Positions 1-10,200 of a stretch of 64,000 bases of DNA are shown here, piece by piece. Each line of letters starts with the position of its first letter. Within the stretch, counting starts at the first letter, position 1. The stretch comes from Ulva prolifera (Eukaryota; Chlorophyta; Ulvophyceae; Ulvales; Ulvaceae), in assembly GCA_023078555.1 (NCBI GenBank), contig CM041200.1, positions 2,054,001 through 2,118,000 on the forward strand, in the 5' to 3' direction. The notes under the pieces were generated by a model. The model saw only the letters and a list, made by a program, of their open reading frames with translations. It did no database searches and had not been told where the DNA came from. The position numbers were made by a program, and so were the translations under genes.

Positions 1-441
1 ACAAATGCTGAGCGGTATGACTAGTGGCATTGATAACGGCAAAATCGGCAGTGCACTGATGTTGTTGACATGAGCTCACCACGTTTAGCTTGCCTATGCT
101 GACTCTGCCGATGCAAGGCATGAGCTAGAAAAGGCTCTGCCAGCTGGTAAGGGCACCCTGACATTAGTGCAAGGTCTACCTGCTTTACTGCCTTTCCTGC
201 CCATTCGTTGGCACCCTGGCTGTGTGCAGTCACTGTGCTCACATCGCCTGCTAGCATTGTGAAGGCAGCATATCTGCAAAAGAGCGGCAACACTGGATCT
301 TGGAAGCGATTGTGACGTGTATTTGGAAGTCGTAATCTGACTTGGCAAGGCTTATGTCGACGGTTTGGAGCGCACAGGTGGGCAAATATTTTGCATTCCT
401 GCCAAGCGGGGGACTCCCAGCCAGACCCGGATGCATGTAAC

Positions 442-695
442 TTCCCATTCTGGCAGGCAGAGACCAGCTGTGTACATCGTTGTATGAGGCTTTGCGCATC
501 TGGCGTAGCCTCTGTTGGTTCATCGGCCTGTGCTGCGCTGTTGGCCAACTGTTGCGAACTGCGTGCAAGCTCCGAGAGCTGAGCTGCCGCGCTGGCTGCA
601 GTTCCGGTAGCCAGGTCGGCCAAATCCTCGGCAGTGCGAGGAACATGCTCAGCTGTGACACGATCTATACATTCCTTAACTTGTCGAAGTGACAT
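442..695 (-). CDS. Possible first exon of an unrecognised gene at the left edge
   Basis: An ATG at 693-695 on the minus strand opens a frame starting MSLRQVKECIDRV, followed by an Ala/Ser/Gln/Asp-rich, probably helical stretch (residues about 20-80). A possible GT donor lies near 441. The same frame stays open down to 21, but its later part looks like intron: many Cys/His/Pro and no helical pattern. The family is not recognised. Downstream exons would lie beyond the left edge or in other frames. It could be a helical subunit of a complex, but no motif supports a function. The start choice rests on an ATG in an amphipathic helical context only. Confidence 0.35.
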
Positions 696-699
696 GGCT

Positions 700-1484
700 A
701 TGCTATCGCATCGACCGCGTGCGTGGTGTCAATTGGAATGGCTATCGCGTCACCAGCTAGCGTGGCTGGACATTCAGTGAGTTCGAATAATCACCGCTTG
801 ACATGTTCAGTGACGGTTTCAAATCACTCGCTCTACGCCATCAACAGCGTTTGCCCCCATAGGTTGACAATCTCGGCCACGCCATCGCCGTGTACGCAAG
901 CGGCGCCGCATGAACTTGTAGCAGAATGCAGCTGAAGCCACTATCGAATGCCCTCTCGCGACATGTCCGTCCACATCGACGTCATCATCGCCACGTGCAT
1001 TGCCTGGGTTGTAGGCATCTGTTGTGTTTTGCACTGCCACGAAGACCATGGGGAAAAAGCCCAGCGCATGGCGGCTCTGTCATGTTAATCTTTAAGCTGT
1101 TGTCAAAGAAACGTTTGGTGGCCATTTTGCGTGTGTAGCCAACTCCATTTTAATTGGGTATGGGCAAGGCTGCAATGGCCATGCTGACAGCCGTCCCTCA
1201 GCGATGAGTTGAGGTCTGCTGGCAGATCTCGACAGTCCATCAAACGCGCATTCCGCGAGGCAGGTTGCCAGCCGCACCAGGCTCAAGTCGCATTGCAGCC
1301 GTGAAGGTGAAATCGGAGGAGCGTGTAGTGATGCACAAGCAGGGCCGATTGCGCCTATCGCCACGAAGCATCAGGACAAGCAACTGCAAAACAAAATCCC
1401 TGTCACAAATCACTGTTCACCACCACGCAAATCACGACACACGCGCCCTTGCAGTCCCGTCCGACTACCTCTTGCCGCTCACAG
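700..1484. other. Intergenic, no gene seen
   Basis: Only short overlapping frames occur on both strands, without conserved motifs or splice-consistent extensions. It would hold the promoter of the putative minus-strand gene starting at 695. Nothing else is recognisable. Confidence 0.4.
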
Positions 1485-2106
1485 GCCATCCGGCCTGAGC
1501 GGCGGGCCGCCCCTCGGGGTCCCCGCTCCGCGCATTTGACCGTTGCCTGCGCCTGTGTGCTGCCTGGCCCCGCTTGGCACACACGATGAATGGCGGTGGT
1601 AGTGCCGGGGGTGGGGCTTGAACTGGCACCACCTCGTTCCTGGCGTGATGCGGTACGGACTGGACGGGCTGCGCGGCGGTGCGCAGGCTGGCCGGGTTTG
1701 CTGCGAGTCTGTGGGGAGGGGGGGGGAAAGCCTGGGGCAGGGGGCCCCCGCCGGACTGGCGGCTCGGTCAGGCGGCCTTGGGAGGTGCCGGCTCTGGCGC
1801 GGCTTTGCGTGTGGGGGTTTGGGGGCGGGGTGTGTTGGGTGCGGTTCGGGTACAAGGACAAAGACAGAGAGGCCAGTAGCACCGCCGAATGCAGACCCAG
1901 CCTTGGCTGCCCAGCACAGCACGACGGCCACATACGCCACCCCAGTGCGCGGATGCGCACACAGGCCGGCACCCCCCAACCCACATGCTCCAATCATGCA
2001 GCCCCCGGCCCACTCACGGAACAGCCCCGCCGCCCGTGCAGCCGAAGTAGCCCAAGCTGATAGCCCGGCCGCCGCGGGCCCCCCAAGATGTCCGTGCCAC
2101 AGCTAA
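1485..2106. repeat. GC-rich dispersed repeat, copy A
   Basis: This segment is much more GC- and G-run-rich than its surroundings and shares blocks with 27445-28260 in the same orientation. One shared block is near 1492 (CCGGCCTGAGCGGCGGGCCG, compare about 27450). A 35-bp box at 1851-1885 begins TACAAGGACAAAG and ends AGCACCGC; it occurs twice in copy B with identical 14-bp spacing between the two ends. Pro/Arg/Gly-rich frames on both strands look like by-products of composition. It is probably a non-autonomous dispersed repeat; outer limits are approximate. Confidence 0.45.
1851..1885 (+). repeat. 35-bp conserved box (copy 1 of 3)
   Basis: TACAAGGACAAAG, then 14 variable bases containing GGC, then AGCACCGC. 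Same length and order as the boxes at 27922-27956 and 28023-28057. Function unknown. Confidence 0.6.
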
Positions 2107-2577
2107 TTACCAGATGATTGCAGTGCTTGTGCAGGTGCAATCACGGCAACACAACCCAGGCATATGCATGGTGGAACAGGTCGCGTTGGCTATCCACATA
2201 TCGCACTCATGAGCTGCAACGGGCGAATGCGGTGTACGGAAACAGACTTTGCAAACAGAATCACAGACCTCTTTTTTATATCGTCTACGGAACCCCAGCG
2301 AAATAGCATAAGTGTGCTGCACACGCCCAACGCAGCATGCAATTTAGGGAACGTCAACAGCGCCAAAGTTCCGCAGAGCCACGGCATGGCGCCCATCATG
2401 CACAAGCGCGAGCGGTACTCCTACGTCAATCGATGCCGGGCAGTTTTTTTAAACAGAAAAATGTCCACGAGGCTTCAGTACGTATCATCGTGGATACGTT
2501 TGCGTAGCGCGATGTTTCTCGACCATCAGATCGACTTCCTGAGGTTGCGTGCCTGCAGGCCTTCACGCAAGAGGCCA

Positions 2578-2585
2578 TTCATCCC
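2578..2585. repeat. Target site duplication, left
   Basis: TTCATCCC directly outside the left inverted repeat; the identical octamer is at 6519-6526. Confidence 0.8.
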
Positions 2586-2696
2586 CCCCCGTGTTATTTT
2601 CCCCGACGGTTATACACCACGCCACCCTCGCTAGCTTGCAGTCTCAACAAAACTCAAAGCGAAAGCATCAGGGCCACCACAGAGACACACTAAATC
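2586..2696 (+). repeat. MULE terminal inverted repeat, left
   Basis: 111 bp, beginning CCCCCGTGTTATTTTCCCCG and ending ACACACTAAATC. It is the reverse complement of 6408-6518 at 108 of 111 positions by my alignment. Confidence 0.9.
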
Positions 2697-3084
2697 GATT
2701 GTTGGTTATCAGTTAGGACATCGTGGCCTTCGCGGCGTGATTGCGACTCGGTGGCTGCGACTCAATGCAGATGTGGCATTGGACGACCGTTTATGGACAG
2801 CACTCCTCGAAACTCCGTCGTAACTTTGCACAGCTACGTTTTAACACATATCTGAGCTTTTCGTGATGTATCTGGGGCCCACACAACTCGACCTGTTGGG
2901 TCGGGTGCCTCGACCTGCCACAAGTTCACGTCAGATACTCAATTTGTTGAAAGCTTGTCCTGTCAACGCCAATAGACGATAGCACTGGTGCATCAATCGT
3001 AGCGGGACAAATGGCATTTGTAAGGTGTGCTGAACATTGCTACAGACGATGGCCAGCCCACAGCACTTACACTCTTTAACACTT

Positions 3085-6000
3085 CTACATACTGGACATA
3101 GAATTCTGTATCCCATTTGTCAGTAAATACACCATGTCGTCCATCTCGACGCCCTGAGATTCGATTGTATCGGCAGCATCGTCGGCTATGATGGGCTGAA
3201 GAGGTGGCCTTGCACAGCTCAACGGGGCCTCGCGCACTGCAGCTGCGTTCTCCTTCTCCAAAACTTTATCCACCCACTTTGCTGAACGCTCATCGAATGT
3301 ACTAGCTGTCTTCTTTGTGTCTGCTTTGATCTTCCTGCTGGTCTTGACAAACTTGGCACCCGAAGTAGGTCGAACACAATGGTTAGCCTCGACTGCATTC
3401 GATGATGTTTGTGGTCTGCTGCGCTTTCCAGCACAGTCATCTCTTCTCTGCAAAGCAGTTTTATGCCTTGTCACCTGTGGAACGTAACTCTGCACACAGT
3501 GGCCTTCTCGTGCAGCAATGTGGCCTGTAGCTACCACACTAGACCTCCGCGAGTGATGAAGGGCTTGCTTGAGCTCGGCCAAAACTGTTGTGAAGCTGCC
3601 GTAAATCCTCCTGCGGAGGTGCGCAGGGAGGTCACGATCACTGAACTGTTCAATAATCTCCTGTGCACCAGCCATCAGCTCTGAACCTCTCCTGTCTTGC
3701 TCGATCTTAGAAGGCGTTCGCTTTTCAGTGATCACTGCAGCGCTACTGACAGCAATGCCTTCAGTGTCGCAAGCAGCAGTTCCTGATCCTGCAGCTGCTT
3801 TGCAAGGCGTTCTTTGGGACGGTGCACACGTAAGCACTTCACAATCTTTTGCCTTTTCACCAGCCTGTGGCGTTTGCATCATACTCAGCGCTCGCACAAG
3901 TGGTGCGATTCCACCCTTGCCAAGGTGACAGTGTCCCATTGCTCCGAAGTTAGAACCAGCATGCTTGACGCACATGTTCAAGAATGCATCTGTGTTCTTC
4001 TGAGCGACTTCTGGAAACATAGTAGCGAGCGCCAACATGTGGTGGACACAGAAGAGCTGCTGGCGGCCTGCATCGCAACTACAGCAGTTGTGGTCCTCAT
4101 CACAAGCAGTGAGCATGTACTGCTTGCCCTGCACAGTGACACGAGCACTTGTTGAGTTCGTATGCTCATGAGTCAGCTCCACAAGCGACGTCGTCTGCAT
4201 GCAATGCAGCTCCAGAATCTTTTTTACATCTGTAGCTATCTCAAGCAGTGCTTCCTCACGTTTATGATTGCGAACCAAGCCTGCACACACATGGACAGTG
4301 ACATACTGCATTTGCAGCAGGTTGACCTGTTGTGGCACATGGCACTTCATGCGCACCAGCTGCGAGTAGTGCTCTGGAGTTGTAGTAGTTTGGCATGATG
4401 GTCGAAAACAGGTGGAGAATGAGCTGGTCCACTCGGAACAGATGTTTTCGACCGGTGACTCGGTCTAGCACACTCTTGGCGGAAGAGTTGAAGCCTTCAC
4501 ATACTCCAGTGGTCCTTTGTGCGGCGAAGCAAGTGAATGTGCATACACTCACCACCCACTTTCCTGCATACTCGGGTGCTTTCAGGATGCAGGGCCTTTG
4601 GCATGCTACAGATGTCAGTGAAGCGGCAAACTTACTGAGTTTTGGCTGCCATTGCTTCTTGACGTACTGCACGGCTCCAGGCTGTGTTTCAGACCACCTG
4701 CAAATACCTCTGAGCTGATCTAGAAGTAGCGCCTCACACAAGTGACACATCTTGAGGATGCGCCTACCTTGTGCACCATTCATCAAGCATCTTTGATGCA
4801 AGCGCAAGCGTCTGCTCTTCAGTGTCGCAGGCTTTCATATACATGATGGCCACAAGTCCTTTCTCCATGGCGTGATAGGCTTCTGCTCTTTCTGCCGGCC
4901 TGCCCGATGTTTTGCCTTGCAATTGCTGCTGCAAAGCTGCTCGGACATGATAGAGACATAAGCCTTGTACAGCATACGGGAAGACAGAGCTGGCAGCTTT
5001 CTGATTAGCTGCTGAATCATCCGTCAGAATGGAGGCAGGCTGCAAATTGCTGCTTCCTTCTCCACCCTCGTTCAATGCTTGTTTGAAAACTTGAAGCACC
5101 TTCTCGAAACTTGCTGCGTCCTCATGCATCATAATGGCGAAACAGACAGGCAGCCCTTTGCCCCGCTCATCGACTGCAAGCATCACGAGCAAAGAAAACC
5201 CATATCTGTTGGTTCCAAAAGTGGTGTCCATCACAAGGACTCGACCAGGAACGAATTCCCTTGCCCATTTCATCATCTGATCATTTGCTAGGATAATGAG
5301 GCAGTCCTGCTCATTGTTGATCACCGGCTCTGCAAGAAAAATCCTTGGCTCGGAGCTGCCGTCCTGTCCATACTGCAAGGAGTCAAATTCTCAGTGATGA
5401 AAGATTGGAGTGGGCGAGTGAGTTATTCTTTGGACAGGCTTACCCTGATGGTCACAGAAATGGCATCCTCGGGATTCTTTTTAAACATAGCTGTCGCTAT
5501 CTGCCTGCGCAAATTTGCAAGGAACGTGTTGTCGATCGTAGCGTCCTTTACGAAGGGTGTCTGCACAAGTTGTGACATCAACGTGTGAGGCTCTGCAGAA
5601 GGTAGTCCGGCTTCGGTTGCAAGCCGTTGCAGGTTGCCTGCACATGCGGAATCTTTCCAGTCCCATACATCAGACAGCTTAACCACACCATGTGATGTAG
5701 ATCGCACTCTGCAGTATCAAAGGATTTGGTACTCCATCTGTGATTCTGGCAGCACAGAATGCTCTTGTTGCATCGCTGACCTTCAAAGGCTGGTGTGCAC
5801 AGCCCTTTTCATTTGGATCACTACTGTGCTTCCCATGATTATGCAAGACGATATACAGATCATTGGGATGATTGCGAAACACCCGACAGTGCATGCTGTA
5901 CCGGCAAGCACAACATGTGGCACCAGTGCCCCTAGCATCTTTCCCTACTCGAGTAGGACATTTTTTGCCAGATGCCTGGCCTGAGTTCGTAGCCAGTTTG

Positions 6001-6368
6001 GCAGCGTTTGCGCCAACCAGCCCCGCACTCTGCTTCAGTTTAGCTGATTTTTTCCCAGCACCCGAGAAATTGCAATTGAACATTTGATTCAATGTAATTT
6101 TTTTACTGGCCTGATCCTTCTCCTTATATAGCTTGCAACCTCCCCGTTTTTCCTCAGAGAGAACAAAATTCGCAGCCGTGTTGTTGACATCGTCACAGCG
6201 AAGACAAGCAGCGACGGCACCCCTGCGCGAATCCAGGGTCCAAACTATTTGATCATAAGTTGCGGACTCATAAGGCTGAGGTTCGAGGCGCAAATCGCGT
6301 ACATCCCACGAGATGGACAGGTCCGGCAGTACATTCGAATTTGGAAGCGCCATGGCATCTAAACGCAT
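3085..6368 (-). CDS. MULE transposase (FAR1/MuDR-like, SWIM zinc finger)
   Basis: This is the transposase that would cut and move the surrounding element. The first suitable ATG is at 6366-6368 (MRLDAMALP), just inside the right inverted repeat. Segments in order: an N-terminal Cys/His-containing domain (about 6368-5690) resembling FAR1/WRKY-GCM zinc fingers; a linker (5707-5423); the catalytic core (5378-4764 and 4807-4262); and the SWIM finger plus tail (4356-3085). Likely catalytic acids are the Asp in VLVMDTTFGTN, the Asp in ILTDDSAANQK and the Glu in GVCEGFNSSAK; CLYHV gives the usual His. The SWIM motif is CCSCDAGRQQLFCVHH. About 300 residues of Lys/Ser-rich tail follow it. Exon joins are not resolved, and one join near 5700 could instead be a frameshift. 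Family assignment is firm; intactness is likely. Confidence 0.85.
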
Positions 6369-6407
6369 CTCGACTGAACGCAATGCCAACTGATTTGAAA
6401 AATGATG

Positions 6408-6518
6408 GATTTAGTGTGTTTCTGTGGTGGCCCTGATGCTTTCGCTTTGAGTTTTGTTGAGACTGCAAGCTAGCGAGGGTGGCGTGGTGTACAACCGTCG
6501 GGGAAAATAACATGGGGG
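6408..6518 (-). repeat. MULE terminal inverted repeat, right
   Basis: 111 bp, inverted partner of 2586-2696. The transposase start lies only about 40 bp inside it, so this repeat probably carries the transposase promoter. Confidence 0.9.
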
Positions 6519-6526
6519 TTCATCCC
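6519..6526. repeat. Target site duplication, right
   Basis: TTCATCCC, identical to 2578-2585. Confidence 0.8.
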
Positions 6527-7237
6527 TGGCCTTGAACATGTACCGCAGTACAGACGAACTAGCATGCGTAACTTCTTTGAGCTTGCTTGCGCCTGCCTTT
6601 TGGTTATTCCATAGCATTCAAGTCTGGTTTCGAGCCGTGGTCACGTAAATGGACACGTCGAATAAGCCTCAATGTAATCTATGCATGGCCACTGAAGGAA
6701 TTAGTGCTGCTTGAAGTGCTATGTGCGATCGCAATTCGCGGTGTCATTAGAGATGCCGATCACCCAGGTGGCGTTTGTTGCTCAGTAAGCAGGTGAAGCG
6801 GCGGTGCATGGCAACGGATTATAGCGCAAAATGGCTTGTTTGGGCATTCTGGGTGGCGTTGTTTGCTTGCTACTGGGCGAAAACACGATGCAGTGCTTGC
6901 TTGCCTCCTCGACCTCGGTACGACCTTGCCACAACACCCAGGGAAAACTGTAGCATAAGTGCTGTCATACCGCATTGCAGTACATTATGTTTGATCTGGA
7001 GCTGTCCGGTTTGATAGCTCCAATTGTGTCTTGTTCGCTGGACATGCTTGTTACCATGTTGGTGACAGCTCGTCCGACGTGAGCGTGTTGCGTGCTCGCA
7101 GCACATTCGCTTGGACGTAGCCAAGACTACTATTCACACAGCTCTATTGATGTGTTCTCTCAGGCGTCTCCGTCTCAAGGCAATTTGATGGACCCCGGTG
7201 CAGGGACAGCTGGCCAAGAGCTCACTCTTCCTGGGCG
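6527..7237. other. Intergenic upstream of the subtilase gene
   Basis: No conserved coding sequence. It should contain the promoter and first exon (signal peptide) of the plus-strand subtilase. Short ATG frames at about 7047 (hydrophobic, MLVTMLVTA) and 7188 are possible first exons but could not be joined by phase. Confidence 0.35.
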
Positions 7238-10200
7238 TTGCCGCCCGGATTGACGCAAGTCATCATTACGTCTGATTCACGTTGCATACGTTCTCTTGGT
7301 TCGGGACTCCATGTATCCTTGTTGCCACCCACGCACGCACTGGTCACGGCAAGTAGCAGCTCGCAATCACTGCCAACCAGCTGCCACCACCTCCTAACAG
7401 GAACTCCGCAACCTCAGCACAAGATCGCTGGTGCTTTGTGGGGCCTAATCGACCATGTCAACTCAGATGCAGGCAACGGTGTTTGTGACCCCCAGCGACA
7501 GGCGAGCCACAAGTGTGCTGTCCTGCATTCACAGCATCAGCAGCGACTCGTCGCAATCGAAGTACACCTCCACCAAGTTCAACACTTCAGCCCCAATGTA
7601 TCAGTGGCAGTAGCTGACGTCAGCAACGCCGATACTGCACAAGCAGCAGCAGAGGATTGGCAGCCAGTTTTGCAAAAAATCCTAGCAGGTGCCCCTGTAG
7701 CCATGCAAGCTCAAGACGGCTTATTGATCGTTTATGTGCCGCCCCGTCACATTGCTGCAGCTGCAACAGCGATTGCGCGACAACCAGAGGTCGCGCATGT
7801 GCTGCCACGCCGTTTGCACTTCTTGCACAACCTGCAGGACGTCAGCCTGCAGATTCAGGCAGGTGGTGATGCGGCACGCGGTGATGCAGCAACTGAGGCC
7901 CACTTCTGGAGCGCTGGTGTGAACGGCAGTGGGCAGGTGATCGGCTTAGGTGACAGTGGTATCGACATGGAGCACTGTGCGTTTACTGACCCAGCGGTCC
8001 CCTTTGGCTCTTTTACTGTTGACCGCTCCCGCGTGCCTGTCTTTCGCAGCACAGAGCACCGCAAAGTGGCACTTTACTACATGTGCGTACCTTCTAGCAG
8101 ATCCTCGGGGCTTCCGCTGCAGCCCTAAGTGATCTCACCTGCATGAAACACATAGCCTTGCATTAGGAGCAGTTGATTTGCAGGTTTGCGGATGGGCTGG
8201 ACGACTCGGGTGGGCATGGCACTCATGTCGCAGGAATCCTTGCAGCAAACCCGCTCACCAGCACACAGTACCGCGGCCTCGCCCCAGCAGCAAAACTGGC
8301 TTTCTATGACCTGGGGGCAACGTCGGTGCAGGCGTGGATCTCTGCCCCTGTAGGCCTTGACTCAAGGTGCGCACTTTACCCTTTACAGCACGCCCGCAGA
8401 ATTTCAGGGTTGCACAGACCGCTTCCTCTCAGTTGTCCAGGTTCCTGTGGCCTGACTGTTGCAGCTGCCACAGTCAACCGGCAACCAACAAGCAGCGACG
8501 GGCACAGTACAGTGACCTCTGGGCCGCATGAGCCCATAGGTGGGTATGGGGTGGAAAGCCGTTGCAGTCACTGGCGTTGCATGGGGCTGCAGGTATTTTC
8601 CTGTCACATATGAGGCTGGTGCTCGAGTGCATAGCGACTCCTGGGGCTCCAATGCGGTGCACTATGACGCAGACGCAATGGCCGTGGATGCCTTCAGCCA
8701 CAAGCATCAGGACTTCCTGTCTGTATTTTCAGCAGGGAACTTTGGCACGCTGCAGAGTGCGTATGAGACGACAGTCAACTCGCCAGCGCTTGCGAAGAAC
8801 AGCCTTGCTATCGGCAATGCTCGGCCGGCCGGCATGTCGTTTGGTGTCCCCATAGCGGCTGCAGGCTTTGTGGGGCAGCTCGCGTTTGCCGTGGGGGGCG
8901 TGCAGGCACTGAGCTCGACATTCGTTGCGGGGGAGTTCAGTTCTGACTGGAGCAAGCTCAGCGGCGTGCAGGCAATGCGGCTAGCTATCGCCGATCCACT
9001 TGAGGTACGCCTACGGCAGGGCCCATGCAATGATGTCTCATGATACGATTCTTTTAAACATCGCCATGTCTTGTCAAGTTGTTGACATATACGCTCTCGG
9101 CTAAATCGACTGGATATTGCGTGCACGTGCGATTGGATCGGCAGGCAGCACTCCTGATGGTTCCTTTCCACTTGCAGGCGTGCACAGAGCTCGCAGACCC
9201 TGGGGCCATTGATGGGGCGCTTGTGCTGGTGGCACGCGGCAGCTGTGCGTTTGATGTCAAGGCTGATGTGGCTGCACGCGCAGGGGCGCGGGCTGTGATC
9301 GTGGGAAATGATGATGCAGAGTATGTGGTCATGCAGCGCGCATCCGCTGGGCAGATGCCGATTCCTGCAGGCTTGATTCCGAGGCCGTCGTTCTCCTTTC
9401 TGCAATCCCTGCAGCAGTCCGGGCAGCCGGTGACTGCGACATTTTTGGGGGAGTTTGACATGGCAGGTCTGGATTCATCAGAGAGCATGGATGCATCATC
9501 CAGCCGCGGACCCACAGCCGACGGCCGCATCAAACCTGACCTTGTAGCTCCTGGTGCGCCGCCGCCGCCCCCCCCCCCCCCCCCCCCCCATATCACATGC
9601 TCGCCACAGCACCACATGCCTACCCTATTGCAACCTGCATGGTCTCTAATCTGACTCTAGGTGACACCTGCTATTCTATCTCCAACCTGCCTCGGCTGAA
9701 GGACAATGACTGTGGTCACCTGCATGTGTGATGACAGTGCATGCCTACAGGCACCATTACCTCCGCCAAGAGCTTGACTGAGTGCGGTGTATCGCCCAAG
9801 AGCGGAACTTCGATGGCCGCGCCGGTGGTTGCCGCATCTGCCGCGCTCGTGCGGCAGTACTTTGCCGACGGCTTCTATCCCGGTGGCGGCGCAAGCAAGG
9901 GCGTCAACCACGTTGCAAGCGGTCCCCTCATCAAAGCTGTGCTCATCGGCGGCGCCGCCCACATGCGGGGCTTCTCCGGCAGCAGCCCCCTGCCGATGGC
10001 GGTGCCATCCCCAGTGCAGGGCTGGGGCCGCGTCGATCTCGCCACGTCCCTGCCGCTACAAGGCGGCACCGCCGCCGCCAACCTACAGATTGTAGATCTG
10101 GCGGAGCTCACGGCGGTTGGGGAGGCGCACGTGTTCTGCCTTGAAGCCCACATGGGGCGCCTGGCAATCACGCTCGTCTGGCATGACCCGCCGGCATCGC

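Larger units (their letters stand above)
2586..6518 (-). mobile_element. MULE (Mutator-like) DNA transposon, complete
   Basis: A 3,933-bp element is bounded by 111-bp terminal inverted repeats (2586-2696 and 6408-6518) that differ at only 3 positions with no indels. An 8-bp direct duplication TTCATCCC flanks it at 2578-2585 and 6519-6526. The single gene inside encodes a transposase with MULE DDE and SWIM zinc-finger features on the minus strand. Near-identical ends and a perfect target duplication indicate recent insertion. MULEs usually make 8-11-bp duplications (9 is commonest), so 8 is acceptable. The left junction lies in a C run, so the boundary there could shift by a base or two. Confidence 0.9.

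Noticed and set aside
1403-2106. Long Pro/Arg/Gly-rich frames on both strands
   Set aside because: They overlap in several frames in a GC-rich repeat, have no motif and are explained by base composition.
7238-7240. Start of the subtilase at 7238
   Set aside because: The codon is TTG, not a credible eukaryotic start. The coordinate is kept only as the open-frame limit.
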